Shown: positions 37,790 to 47,680 of the stretch, piece by piece | Layout of the letters: each line of letters begins with the position of its first letter | Numbering within the stretch: position 1 is the first letter of the stretch | Assembly: GCA_002239065.1 (NCBI GenBank) | Contig: MPNO01000003.1 | Coordinates: 1-64,000, forward strand | Reading direction: 5' to 3' | DNA: 64,000 nt | DNA from: Defluviicoccus sp. bin129 | Lineage (GTDB): Bacteria > Pseudomonadota > Alphaproteobacteria > MPNO01 | Made by a program: the position numbers and the translations under genes | The notes under the pieces: generated by a model | The model's input: the letters and a program-made list of their open reading frames with translations, nothing else | Databases searched by the model: none | What the model was told of the DNA's origin: nothing

Positions 37790-38323
37790 ATGTCGCGCGT
37801 GGGACAAATGCCGGTCACGCTTCCAGAGGGGGTCGAGGTGGCGATCGCGGGGCGCGAGGTCAGCGCCAGGGGCAAGCTCGGCGCGCTGTCGATGACGCTG
37901 TCGGACCAGGTCGAGCTGACCCAGGAGGACGGCAAGCTGACAGTCGCGCCGCGCGGCGCGACCAAGCGCGCCCGCTCCATGTGGGGAACCACGCGGAGCC
38001 TGTTGCAGAACATCGTCACCGGGGTCAGCGAGGGCTTCAAAGTCGAGCTCGTGATCAACGGCGTCGGCTACCGCGCCGCCGTGGAAGGCGAGGAGCTGGT
38101 CCTCCAGCTCGGCTACAGCCACGAGATCCGGCACGCCATTCCCGACGGGATCGCGATCGCCTGCGAGCGGCCGACCCATATCGCGGTCTCCGGCATCGAC
38201 CGACAGCAGGTCGGCCAGATGGCGGCCGAGATCCGCGCCTATCGCAAGCCGGAGCCGTACAAGGGCAAGGGCATCCGCTATGCCGACGAGATCATCGTCC
38301 GCAAGGAAGGCAAGAAGAAGTAG
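37790..38323 (+). CDS. rplF: 50S ribosomal protein L6
   Basis: Large-subunit protein near the factor-binding site, 177 residues, two L6 repeats. SRVGQMPVTLPEGVEVAIAG and the C-terminal PEPYKGKGIRYADEIIVRKE are canonical. GGAGGCGTC precedes ATG 37790. Confidence 0.98.
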   Translation: MSRVGQMPVTLPEGVEVAIAGREVSARGKLGALSMTLSDQVELTQEDGKLTVAPRGATKRARSMWGTTRSLLQNIVTGVSEGFKVELVINGVGYRAAVEGEELVLQLGYSHEIRHAIPDGIAIACERPTHIAVSGIDRQQVGQMAAEIRAYRKPEPYKGKGIRYADEIIVRKEGKKK

Positions 38324-38689
38324 ATGATGGCAAACGCTGCCCAGCTCGCCGTCAGGCGCCGCGCCCGGGTGCGCCGCCGGCTCAGGCGCCGCAACACCGA
38401 CCGGCCGAGGCTGTCGGTGTTCCGGTCGAACAAGAACATCTCCGCCCAGGTGATCGACGATCGCGCCGGGCGCACGCTGGCGGCCGCCTCCAGCCTGGAA
38501 AAGGAGCTGCGCGCGAGCCTCGATTCGGGCGCCGACATGGAGGCGGCGGCGCAAGTCGGCAAGCTGGTTGCCGAGCGCGCGCTCGCCGGCGGGGTCACGG
38601 AAGTTGTCTTCGACCGCGGCTCCTACCTGTATCATGGCCGGGTCAAGGCCCTGGCCGAAGCGGCCCGCGAGAGCGGTCTCGCGTTCTGA
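38324..38689 (+). CDS. rplR: 50S ribosomal protein L18
   Basis: 5S rRNA-binding protein, 121 residues. [20 protein letters not shown] and [20 protein letters not shown] are conserved. The first ATG follows directly on the rplF stop; a second ATG one codon later is equally possible. Confidence 0.97.
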   Translation: MMANAAQLAVRRRARVRRRLRRRNTDRPRLSVFRSNKNISAQVIDDRAGRTLAAASSLEKELRASLDSGADMEAAAQVGKLVAERALAGGVTEVVFDRGSYLYHGRVKALAEAARESGLAF

Positions 38690-38699
38690 GGATTTGACG

Positions 38700-39290
38700 A
38701 TGGCACGAGGTCCACGATCCGAGCGCGGCGGCCGCCGGTCCGACGATTCCGAGCAGAACGAGCTCGTCGACAAGCTGGTCAGCATCAACCGCGTCGCCAA
38801 GGTGGTGAAGGGCGGGCGGCGCTTCGGCTTCGCCGCGCTGGTGGTGGTCGGCGACGCCAAGGGGCGCGTCGGTTACGGCAGCGGCAAGGCGCGCGAGGTG
38901 CCGGAAGCGATCCGCAAGGCGACCGAGCAGGCCAAGCGCAAGCTGATCCGCGTGCCGCTGCGCGAAGGGCGCACGCTGCACCACGACATCGTCGGCCATT
39001 TCGGCGCCGGCAGGGTGGTGCTGCGCGCCGCGCCGCCCGGCACCGGGATCATCGCCGGCGGGCCGATGCGCGCGGTGTTCGAGACGCTCGGCGTGCACGA
39101 CGTGGTCGCCAAGTCGATCGGCACCGCCAACCCCTACAACATGGTCAAGGCGACCTTCGACGGGCTGTCGCGGCTCAATTCGCCGCGCGCGGTGGCGGCC
39201 AGGCGCGGCAAGAAGATCGGCGACATCATCGGCCGCCGCGCGGGCGAGGATTCCCGCGGCCAGGCGGCGGGGGCCGAGGCCAATGGCTGA
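38700..39290 (+). CDS. rpsE: 30S ribosomal protein S5
   Basis: Decoding-fidelity protein, 196 residues. The double-stranded RNA-binding region [21 protein letters not shown] and [17 protein letters not shown] are canonical. The C-terminal tail is alanine- and glycine-rich. ATG 38700 has GAGGATTTGACG upstream; the gene overlaps rpmD by eight bases. Confidence 0.98.
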   Translation: MARGPRSERGGRRSDDSEQNELVDKLVSINRVAKVVKGGRRFGFAALVVVGDAKGRVGYGSGKAREVPEAIRKATEQAKRKLIRVPLREGRTLHHDIVGHFGAGRVVLRAAPPGTGIIAGGPMRAVFETLGVHDVVAKSIGTANPYNMVKATFDGLSRLNSPRAVAARRGKKIGDIIGRRAGEDSRGQAAGAEANG

Positions 39291-39477
39291 GAAGCCCGGG
39301 ACCGTCACCGTGACCCAGATCAAGAGCCCGATCGGCCGTCCCAAGGACCAGCGCGCGACGCTGATCGGGCTCGGGCTCAACAAGCTGCATCGCAGCCGCG
39401 AGCTCGAGGATACGCCCGCGGTGCGCGGGATGATCCGCAAGGTCTCGCACCTGGTTTCCGTGCAGGAAGCGGACTAG
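39283..39477 (+). CDS. rpmD: 50S ribosomal protein L30
   Basis: Small large-subunit protein, 64 residues. [20 protein letters not shown] and [20 protein letters not shown] are the family core. Its start lies inside the end of rpsE, implying coupling. Confidence 0.97.
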   Translation: MAEKPGTVTVTQIKSPIGRPKDQRATLIGLGLNKLHRSRELEDTPAVRGMIRKVSHLVSVQEAD

Positions 39478-39498
39478 GGCAAGGCCGGGAGCTATTCG

Positions 39499-39993
39499 AT
39501 GAGGCTGAACGAACTCCGCGACAACCCCGGCGCCAGAAAGCCGCGCAAACGCATCGGCCGCGGCATCGGCTCGGGCAAGGGCAAGACCTCCGGCAGGGGC
39601 CAGAAGGGCCAGAAGTCGCGTAGCGGCGTCTCTCTCCTGGGCTTCGAGGGCGGCCAGATGCCGCTGTACCGGCGTCTGCCCAAGCGCGGCTTCCACAACC
39701 TGTTCCGCAAGCGTTACCGGGTGGTCAATCTGGGCCGCCTGCAGGCGGCGATCGATGCCGGCCGGATCGACCCCGGGCAGCCGGTCGACGAGGCGGCGCT
39801 GCTCGCCGCGGGTCTGGTAAAGACGCGCCGCGACGGTATCCGCGTCCTGGCCAAGGGCGAGATCACGGCAAGCGTGACCCTCCAGGTTTCGGGAGCGTCG
39901 AAGGCGGCGGTCGCGGCGGTGGAGAAGGCCGGGGGCAGCGTCTCGGTCGGCGCCGCGGCGCCCGCCGGGGCCGGCGCAGGGTCGGGAGACTAG
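39499..39993 (+). CDS. rplO: 50S ribosomal protein L15
   Basis: Large-subunit assembly protein, 164 residues. The basic glycine-rich N-terminal extension [20 protein letters not shown] and the [17 protein letters not shown] motif are diagnostic. The last 30 residues are glycine- and alanine-rich. secY begins three bases after the stop. Confidence 0.98.
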   Translation: MRLNELRDNPGARKPRKRIGRGIGSGKGKTSGRGQKGQKSRSGVSLLGFEGGQMPLYRRLPKRGFHNLFRKRYRVVNLGRLQAAIDAGRIDPGQPVDEAALLAAGLVKTRRDGIRVLAKGEITASVTLQVSGASKAAVAAVEKAGGSVSVGAAAPAGAGAGSGD

Positions 39994-39996
39994 CCC

Positions 39997-41336
<1,340 letters not shown>

Positions 41337-41340
<4 letters not shown>

Positions 41341-41993
41341 ACCTGATCCTGTTGGGGCCTCCGGGCTCCGGCAAGGGCACCCAGGCGATTCGCCTCCAGG
41401 AGGCCGACGGGCTGGTTCAGCTCTCGACCGGCGAGATGCTGCGCGCGGCGGTGGCCTCGGGCAGCGAGACCGGCAGGCTCGTCGGGTCCATCATGGAGGC
41501 CGGCGAGCTGGTCCCCGACGACATCATCGTGTCGATGATCGACCGGCGGATCGACGAGCCGGATTGCGCCGGCGGGTTCATCCTCGACGGCTTTCCGCGC
41601 ACCCTCGCCCAGGCCGAGGCGCTCGACGAGATGCTCGCGCGCAAGGCGAGGCGGCTCGACGCGGTGATCGAGATCGCGGTCGACGACGGCGCCCTGGTCG
41701 AGCGCATCGCCGGGCGGTTCTCCTGTGCCGTTTGCGGGGCCGGCTATCACCGGCGCTTCCAGCCGGCCGCCGTCGAGGGGGTGTGCGACCGCTGCGGCGC
41801 CACCCGGTTCCTCCAGCGCCCGGACGACAACGAGGAGACCGTGAGGACGCGTCTCGTCGCCTATCACGCCCAGACCGAACCGCTGCTTCCCTATTACCGG
41901 GCCCGCGGCATTCTCAGGAGCGTCGACGGGATGGCGGGCATCGACGCGGTGTCCACCGAGATCCGGGCGGCCCTCGGCGTATCCGCCGCCTGA
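41337..41993 (+). CDS. adk: Adenylate kinase
   Basis: Interconverts AMP, ADP and ATP, 218 residues. The P-loop is GPPGSGKGT (7-15); FILDGFPRT is present. This is the long form whose LID carries four cysteines (C130, C133, C150, C153 in SCAVCGAGY and GVCDRCGA), the zinc-binding arrangement. The secY-adk overlap is usual; rpsM, rpsK, rpoA and rplQ, which normally follow in alphaproteobacteria, are absent here. Confidence 0.97.
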
Positions 41994-42022
41994 TTGACCC
42001 TCGCCGGGGTCGGGGCTAGGCT
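41994..42022 (+). promoter_or_regulatory. Candidate promoter of the bicupin gene
   Basis: TTGACC (five of six, 41994-41999) begins right after the adk stop codon; a 17-bp spacer leads to TAGGCT (42017-42022). It would start a new transcript at the junction between the ribosomal operon and accessory genes. Confidence 0.5.
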
Positions 42023-42096
42023 CCGCGCAATTCCCCCAGCCGCCCGGCCCCATGCCCCGATTTGTCGAGCGGCGGCGCTATCGGAGGAGTCCGGAC

Positions 42097-43230
42097 ATGA
42101 CGCGGAAGAAGGCCGTATTCATCGATCGCAGCGGGTACACGACCCCCTCGCTCGAACTCTGGGAACCGGTGGTCATCACCAGGGAGGAGATCGACGGGGA
42201 GGTCGAGCGGCTGGCGAGCCTGGAGCGGCCCGCCAATGGCAGGCGCCATTCGATCGTCGCCCATCCCGACTGGCGGTCGCTCGGCGTCGGCCCCGGCCTG
42301 CAGCCCGGTGTGCGGGTCACGCTGGAAGTGCTGAAGCCCGGCGAGCAGTCGGCGCCGATCCGCCACAACTCGACCCAGGTGAATTTCTGCATCGGCGGCG
42401 GCGGATACTCGATCGTCGACGGCAAGCGCATCCCCTTCGCGCTCCACGACGTCTGGAACTTCCCGTCGATGGCGACCTACTGGCACGTCAACGATTCCGA
42501 CGATGTCCAGGCGCGGCTCTCCTATTCCAACGCGCCGCTGCTCGAGAAGATGAACGTACACATCGTCGACGAGGAGCCGCCCCCGCCGATCGAGGCGGTC
42601 GGCGGCGATGGCGCGCAAGCCGAGGCCGAGGCGCCGCCCGACCGGCGCGACATCAACCCCTACGGCACCTTCCAGCTGACCGAGGACGGCGCCTGGCTGA
42701 TGCCCTACGAGACGCTGATCAACCCCGAAGCGCTCGACTCGCCCGCGCTGCACTGGCCGTGGCAGGACGTCAAGCGCGAGCTCGACAAGCTCCAGGACCT
42801 CGGCAAGGACTATCGCGGCCGGCGGCTCTATCTGCTGTTCAACCCGATGACCGGGCGGTTCAACGGCACCACGCCGAGCTTCTTCGCCACCATGACGGTG
42901 CGCCCGCCGAAGATCGTCGACCGCCCGCACCGTCATGTCTCTGCGGCGATCAACTACTATTTCTCGGGCAGCGGCCGGTCCACCGTCGAGGGCAAGGTCT
43001 ATGAGTGGAAGGCGGGCGATTTGATGCTGTCGGCGCCCGGATGGGCGGTGCACAACCACGCCTCCTACGACGAGGCGGTCTACGAGCTCACCGTCCAGGA
43101 CCAGCCGCTCAACATCGTCATGGAATCGCTCCTCTGGCAGGAGGACCTCAAGCATCCGTGGTCGGTGCTCGGCGCCAATGTCGGCTTCGAGACCAACAAG
43201 GAAAAGCTCACGGCCGCGCTCGGCGAGTAG
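42097..43230 (+). CDS. Bicupin protein, gentisate 1,2-dioxygenase-like
   Basis: A 377-residue two-cupin protein resembling gentisate/1-hydroxy-2-naphthoate dioxygenases, which open aromatic rings with Fe(II). Cupin 1 contains APIRHNSTQVNFCIGGGGY; cupin 2 contains DRPHRHVSAAINYYFSGSG and later APGWAVHNHAS, giving a plausible HxH plus His metal site. The region between (about residues 165-200) is acidic and proline-rich. CGGAGGAGTCCGGAC precedes ATG 42097. A DapA-family aldolase gene follows four bases after the stop, so the pair is an operon. The ring substrate is not determinable. Confidence 0.72.
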   Translation: MTRKKAVFIDRSGYTTPSLELWEPVVITREEIDGEVERLASLERPANGRRHSIVAHPDWRSLGVGPGLQPGVRVTLEVLKPGEQSAPIRHNSTQVNFCIGGGGYSIVDGKRIPFALHDVWNFPSMATYWHVNDSDDVQARLSYSNAPLLEKMNVHIVDEEPPPPIEAVGGDGAQAEAEAPPDRRDINPYGTFQLTEDGAWLMPYETLINPEALDSPALHWPWQDVKRELDKLQDLGKDYRGRRLYLLFNPMTGRFNGTTPSFFATMTVRPPKIVDRPHRHVSAAINYYFSGSGRSTVEGKVYEWKAGDLMLSAPGWAVHNHASYDEAVYELTVQDQPLNIVMESLLWQEDLKHPWSVLGANVGFETNKEKLTAALGE

Positions 43231-43234
43231 GGCG

Positions 43235-44134
43235 ATGATGGACCTGCCGAAGGATTTCCTGCGCGGCTCGATCCCGCCCCTGATCACCCCGTTCCGCGAC
43301 GGTGCCGTCGACTACGCGGCCTATGCCGAGATGGTCGAGTTCCAGATCCGGGAGGGCTCGCACGGCATCCTGGTCAACGGCACCACGTCGGAGCCCGCGA
43401 CGCTCTCGGTCGCCGAACGCAACCGGGCGGTCGACGTGGCGGTCGAGGCGGCCGCGGGCCGGGTGCCGATCGTCGCCGCCACCGGGTCGCAATCCTTCGC
43501 CGATACCGAGGCGCTGACTCGCCATGCCGACAAGGCGGGGGCCGACGCGCTGCTGATCGTCACCCCCTATTTCATCCGCCCGCCGCAGCGCGGGCTCGTC
43601 GCCTATTACCTGGAGCTCGCCGGGCGCACCGAACTGCCGTGGATGATCTACCACATCCCCGGCCGGGCGGCGGTCAGCGTGACCCTGGAGACGCTCTGCG
43701 AGATCGCCGACAAGGCGCCCAACTTCGTCGGCATGAAGCACGCCGTCGACGATCTCGGCTTCGTCAGCCGCTGCCTCGCCAGGCTCGGCATGGATTTCCG
43801 CATCTTCGTCGGGCTCGAGGACCTCAGCTACCCGATGATGGCGGTCGGCGCCTGCGGGCTGATGAACGCGGTCGGCAATCTCCGCCCGGCGCGCTTGGCC
43901 GCGATGTGCGAGGCGGTCTGGGAGGGCGACCTCAAGAAGGCGCAGGACATCCACTACGCGCTGTTCGAGATCAACCAGGCGGTGTTCTTCGACACCAACC
44001 CGATTCCCATCAAGTACATGATGCGGCGGGTCGGGCTGATCCCCGAGAACGCGCATCGCCTGCCGATGGTCCCGGCGCTGCCCGAGCTCGAACGACGCCT
44101 CGACGGGGTGCTGGAGCGGGCGGGGATGGTGTAG
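43235..44134 (+). CDS. Dihydrodipicolinate synthase (DapA)/N-acetylneuraminate lyase family aldolase
   Basis: A 299-residue TIM-barrel class I aldolase. The Schiff-base lysine is K168 in FVGMKHAVDD; the partner tyrosine is Y139 in MIYHIPGRAAV, where true DapA usually has YNVPSR. The GTTSEPATLS loop replaces the GTTGE of DapA. It is therefore more likely a catabolic lyase or hydratase-aldolase acting on a pyruvate adduct. It directly follows the bicupin gene, which fits an aromatic-ring or sugar-acid pathway. ATG 43238 is an alternative start. Confidence 0.82.
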   Translation: MMDLPKDFLRGSIPPLITPFRDGAVDYAAYAEMVEFQIREGSHGILVNGTTSEPATLSVAERNRAVDVAVEAAAGRVPIVAATGSQSFADTEALTRHADKAGADALLIVTPYFIRPPQRGLVAYYLELAGRTELPWMIYHIPGRAAVSVTLETLCEIADKAPNFVGMKHAVDDLGFVSRCLARLGMDFRIFVGLEDLSYPMMAVGACGLMNAVGNLRPARLAAMCEAVWEGDLKKAQDIHYALFEINQAVFFDTNPIPIKYMMRRVGLIPENAHRLPMVPALPELERRLDGVLERAGMV

Positions 44135-44210
44135 GGCCGATTTCTGCGCTCCGCGCTTCCGGGGCTCCGGTCGAAATGAGGGGTGGGGGTCTTAGCCGGG
44201 CTCCCGCTCG

Positions 44211-46166
44211 TCACCTTCCCTGCGGCCGCATGGCGGCGGCGGATTTGGCGAGCCGGACGAGGCCGATGAACGCGGCTCGGTAGCCGAACCCGTCCTCGCC
44301 CCTGGCCGCTTGTGCCGCGGCAATGACGTCGTCATAGCCGTAGTCTCCGGTGTAGCGGCCGCCGCGCAGGATCTGCCCGAACGCGGCGACGGCGGCGGCG
44401 AAGCGGATGTCCGGCGACGCGTCCCCGGCCTCCTCGTGCATGTCCGCCCGGGTGACGTGGCGGGCGATCTTCGTGCTCTTTCTGGCGTCGGGCTTCTTGT
44501 ACCGGATGGATATGGTGGCGAACTCGTGCTCCGACCCTGTGGCCGGCTGCGCTTCCCGGGTCCCGTAACGCAGCGGCGCGGTCAACGCGCCGTCGGAACC
44601 CGCGAGCGCGACCTCGTAGAGTGCGGTCACTGTGTGGCCGGCGCCGATTTCGCCCGCATCCACCTTGTCGTTGCGGAAGTCTTCGCGCTTCAGCATCCGG
44701 GTCTCGTAGCCGATCAACCGGTACTCGGCGATCGTCGCCGGGTTGAACTCGACCTGGATCTTCACGTCCTTGGCGATGGGGAACAGCGTCGCGCCCGCCT
44801 CTTCGACCAGCACCTTCCGCGCCTCCGACAGGCTGTCGATATAGGCGGCGTTGCCGTTCCCGTTCTGGGCCAGGCGCTGCATCAGCGCGTCGTTGTAGTT
44901 GCCCAGGCCGAAGCCCAGCACCGAGAGGAACACGCCGCTCTCGCGCTTGCGCGCAACGAAGCCCTCAAGCGCCTCCGGGTCGGTGATGCCGACATTGAAA
45001 TCGCCGTCGGTGGCGAGGATCACGCGGTTGACACCGTCCTCGACGAAGTGCTGCCCGGCGAGCAGATAGGCTTGGCGGATGCCCTCGGCGCCGGCCGTCG
45101 AGCCACCCGCGTCGAGGCGTTCGAGGGCGGCGACGATCTTTGCGCGCTCGACCGCCCGGGTGGGCGCGAGAACCGTGCCGGCCGAGCCCGCATAGGTGAC
45201 GATGGCCACCCGGTCGTCCGGTGCCAGCGTGCTCAGCAGCAGCTTCAGCGAGGTCTTGAGCAGCGGCAGCCTGTCAGGCGCCCGCATCGAGCCCGAGCTG
45301 TCGATCAGGAACACCAGGTTCGCCTGCGGGCGAGAGTCCCGCGCCGCTACATAGCCCTTGATGCCGATATGCAGCAGCCGCGTGGCTGCGTTCCACGGCG
45401 TCGGCATCAGCGCGGCGTGCACGGCGAACGGCGTGTCGGGACTCGCCGGCGGCGGGTAGTCGTATGGGAAGTAGTTGACCAGCTCCTCCGTGCGCACCGC
45501 GTTGCGCGGCGGCAGCACGCCCCGGTCGAGCGAGGCCCTCATGAAGGCGTAGGACGCGGTGTCGACGTCGATCGAAAACGTGGATACCGGTTCCTCGGCG
45601 GCGATCTTGACCGGGTTGGCCTCGAAGGAAGAGAAGCGGTCGCGGCCCCGGTCCCGGTAGTCGGGCGGGAGCGTTGTGGGCGCGACCTGTTGCATGCTCG
45701 ACTCGGGTGGCGGCGCTGCCGGCAGCTCACGCGCCAATCGGCGCGCGCGCGGGCTGGCTCCGGGCAACGCCTCGGGCGGCGCCTGGCTCAGGCGCGAGGC
45801 GAGCGCCCGGGGCTCTTCCCGAACCATGCGCTCTCGCTCCGTTCGACTGTCCGGCCCGGCTTCGGCCACGCGCTGCTCCACCGTGCCAGGGACCCAGAGG
45901 GTCCGGTATCCGACGCCAGCGGCAACGACCAGACAGGCGGCCAGACCGGCGAAGGCCAAATAGGGACGGGGCATCTTGATCCTCCGCAACCAGGACGTAC
46001 CGCGATCGGGTACCTGCCCCTTCCGACGCACCTCGCGCCGGATTCCTTGGCGGTGATCGTCGAATGCGGCCATCGCCGCGTCGATCGCGCGGTCGCGGTC
46101 GCCGGGCGACGGCAGCGGCGGGTTGGCGTGGAGCGCCCTCCGCAGCCTGTCGAGTTCGTCGTTCAC
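44211..46166 (-). CDS. Membrane-anchored VWA-domain protein (YfbK-like)
   Basis: A 651-residue protein with a short cytoplasmic N-terminus (about 1-65, ELDRLRRALHANPPLP), one membrane helix (about 69-88, YLAFAGLAACLVVAAGVGY), a proline-rich linker, a YfbK-type N-domain (STFSIDVDTASYAFMRASL) and a von Willebrand A domain with a complete MIDAS start D289-S291-S293 (LIDSSGSMR), then a C-terminal domain (DVKIQVEFNPATIAEYRLIGYE). It starts at ATG 46166 overlapping the sigma gene stop by ATGA. The cytoplasmic tail next to an ECF sigma gene suggests an anti-sigma role, which is inference. Confidence 0.85.
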   Translation of the reverse strand: MNDELDRLRRALHANPPLPSPGDRDRAIDAAMAAFDDHRQGIRREVRRKGQVPDRGTSWLRRIKMPRPYLAFAGLAACLVVAAGVGYRTLWVPGTVEQRVAEAGPDSRTERERMVREEPRALASRLSQAPPEALPGASPRARRLARELPAAPPPESSMQQVAPTTLPPDYRDRGRDRFSSFEANPVKIAAEEPVSTFSIDVDTASYAFMRASLDRGVLPPRNAVRTEELVNYFPYDYPPPASPDTPFAVHAALMPTPWNAATRLLHIGIKGYVAARDSRPQANLVFLIDSSGSMRAPDRLPLLKTSLKLLLSTLAPDDRVAIVTYAGSAGTVLAPTRAVERAKIVAALERLDAGGSTAGAEGIRQAYLLAGQHFVEDGVNRVILATDGDFNVGITDPEALEGFVARKRESGVFLSVLGFGLGNYNDALMQRLAQNGNGNAAYIDSLSEARKVLVEEAGATLFPIAKDVKIQVEFNPATIAEYRLIGYETRMLKREDFRNDKVDAGEIGAGHTVTALYEVALAGSDGALTAPLRYGTREAQPATGSEHEFATISIRYKKPDARKSTKIARHVTRADMHEEAGDASPDIRFAAAVAAFGQILRGGRYTGDYGYDDVIAAAQAARGEDGFGYRAAFIGLVRLAKSAAAMRPQGR

Positions 46167-46708
46167 GGCATCACCTCGTTGCCGGCGATCAGCGCGCGCA
46201 GCCGGTTGCGCGCCTCATGCATGCGCCACGACACGGTGGATTCCGACACGCCCAGGACTTCGGCGGCTTCCGCGTGCCGCAACCCTTCCTCGATCACCAG
46301 GATCACGGTCGCGCGCAAGTCGGCGCCGAGCATCGACAGCATCTGGCGCAGCCAGACCGCCTCGTCCTCGCGCTCGGCCTGTCCGGCCCGCGCCAGGGAG
46401 TCGATCTCGGCGAAGGCGTGCTCGTTGCGCCGCCTCGCGCCATCCCGCCGGAGCCTGTCGCGCGCGGCGTTGACCACCACCCGGTAGAGCCAGGTCGTGA
46501 ACCGGCTCTCGCCCCGGTAGGACGGAAGCCTGGCGGCCAGACCCACGCAGACATCCTGCGCCAGGTCCGCGGCATCGTCCCCGTCGCCGAGCACGCGCGC
46601 GCTCACGCGGTAGATCCGGTCGTAGTGGCGTTCGAGAAGCGTCGCGAACGCATCGCGGTCCCCTGCGGCGGCCCGGCCGGCCAGCCCGCCATCGGTATCC
46701 GCGTTCAT
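46163..46708 (-). CDS. ECF-type RNA polymerase sigma factor
   Basis: A 181-residue sigma-70 family factor with region 2 (LLERHYDRIYRVSARVLGDG, DAADLAQDVCVGLAARLPSY, FTTWLYRVVVNAARDRLRR) and region 4 (LGADLRATVILVIEEGLRHA, then EVLGVSESTVSWRMHEARN). The region-4 helix-turn-helix is complete. The start is probably ATG 46708 (MNADTDGGLAGRAAAGD); an ATG at 46798 would add 30 unconserved residues. A GTGGAACC motif, like ECF -35 boxes, lies 22 nt upstream, too close for a normal leader. It overlaps the VWA gene, forming a two-gene unit of regulator and membrane partner. Confidence 0.9.
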   Translation of the reverse strand: MNADTDGGLAGRAAAGDRDAFATLLERHYDRIYRVSARVLGDGDDAADLAQDVCVGLAARLPSYRGESRFTTWLYRVVVNAARDRLRRDGARRRNEHAFAEIDSLARAGQAEREDEAVWLRQMLSMLGADLRATVILVIEEGLRHAEAAEVLGVSESTVSWRMHEARNRLRALIAGNEVMP

Positions 46709-46829
46709 ATGGGCACAATCGTCCAAGGCGGTTCCACCTCGTGAAGTTTGACGCATCCCGGCGCCCAAATCCTTGGCCGATTTCGCATCCGATCGCACGC
46801 TTGCGTGACCCCGTCATCACCCGGTGCTA

Positions 46830-46849
46830 CCGTCGGCGGCATCCGACGG
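46830..46849. repeat. Inverted repeat upstream of the MBL-fold gene
   Basis: CCGTCGG and CCGACGG form a 7-bp stem with a 6-nt loop, ending five bases before the GGGAGG ribosome site of the hydrolase gene. It could be a regulator site or a leader hairpin; no evidence decides. Confidence 0.35.
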
Positions 46850-46867
46850 CGGAACGGGAGGCGGCTC

Positions 46868-47668
46868 ATGCAAGTCACCCTGCTCGGCACCGGGCTGCCA
46901 TTCCCCAACCCCAGGCGGCGCGGCCCCGGCTATGTGGTGCGGGCCGGGGCCGGTGGATTCCTGGTCGATTGCGGCTCCGGCGTGGTGGTGCGGCTGGTCG
47001 AGGCGGGCGTGCCGCTCGACAGCATCGAGCACGTGTTCATCACCCATCTTCATTCCGACCACTACATCGATCTCGGGCATTTCATCATCTGCCGCTGGAT
47101 CTACGGCGACGACGCGCCCTGGCATATCTACGGGCCGCCGGGACTCCGGCTGATGGTCGACCAGCTTCTCGAAATGCATCGCCCCGACCTCGAAAGGCGC
47201 ATGAAGATCCGCAGCGTGCGCCGGGAAATGCCCAACATCGTGGTGCACGAGATCGACCAGGGCCTCGCGGCCGAGATCGACGGGGTCAGGGTCAGCGCCT
47301 TCGACGTGGACCACTTTCCGCTGGAGCAGCCCTTCGGCTATCGCTTCGATTCGAAGGACCGGCGGATCGTGCTGTCGGGCGACACCTGCCCGTGCGAGAA
47401 CCTGATCCGGCACGCGCATCGGGCCGATATCCTGATCCACGAATGCATGCAGTACGAGAAATGGGCGGCGCCCGAGATCGACAAGGGCCACACCGCGCAC
47501 GCCCACACGTCTCCCGAACGGCTCTCGCTGGTCGCCCGGGACGCCGCGGTCGGCATGCTGGTCACCACCCACATGATGCCCGATGCGGTGCCCCGCGAAC
47601 TCAGCGAGATCATCCGCCGCGACTACAAGGGGCCGCTCGCCATCGGCGAGGATCTGATGACGCTGTAG
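46868..47668 (+). CDS. MBL-fold metallohydrolase (ribonuclease Z-like)
   Basis: A 266-residue metallo-beta-lactamase-fold hydrolase. The dizinc motif HxHxDH is intact (H60, H62, D64, H65 in THLHSDHYIDLG); further ligands appear in VDHFPLEQPFGYRF, LSGDTCPCE and TTHMMPD. The N-terminus VTLLGTGLPFPNPRRRGPG resembles RNase Z/arylsulfatase-like members. GGGAGGCGGCTC precedes ATG 46868. It is divergent from the sigma gene and converges on the amidohydrolase, sharing a stop-codon hairpin. The substrate is unknown; tRNA maturation is not implied, as the exosite region is not recognisable. Confidence 0.82.
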   Translation: MQVTLLGTGLPFPNPRRRGPGYVVRAGAGGFLVDCGSGVVVRLVEAGVPLDSIEHVFITHLHSDHYIDLGHFIICRWIYGDDAPWHIYGPPGLRLMVDQLLEMHRPDLERRMKIRSVRREMPNIVVHEIDQGLAAEIDGVRVSAFDVDHFPLEQPFGYRFDSKDRRIVLSGDTCPCENLIRHAHRADILIHECMQYEKWAAPEIDKGHTAHAHTSPERLSLVARDAAVGMLVTTHMMPDAVPRELSEIIRRDYKGPLAIGEDLMTL

Positions 47669-47680
47669 GGGGGCCTACAG
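47663..47680. terminator. Bidirectional hairpin formed by two stop codons
   Basis: CTGTAGG, a GGGG loop and CCTACAG make a perfect 7-bp stem. The left arm contains the TAG of the MBL-fold gene; the right arm contains the TAG of the convergent amidohydrolase gene. It is symmetrical and could end both transcripts, though no U tract follows on either side. Confidence 0.5.

Noticed and set aside
46730-46737. ECF-like -35 motif (GTGGAACC on the minus strand)
   Set aside because: It is only 22 nt from the chosen sigma-factor start codon, so the -10 would fall at or beyond the ATG; no convincing -10 was found.
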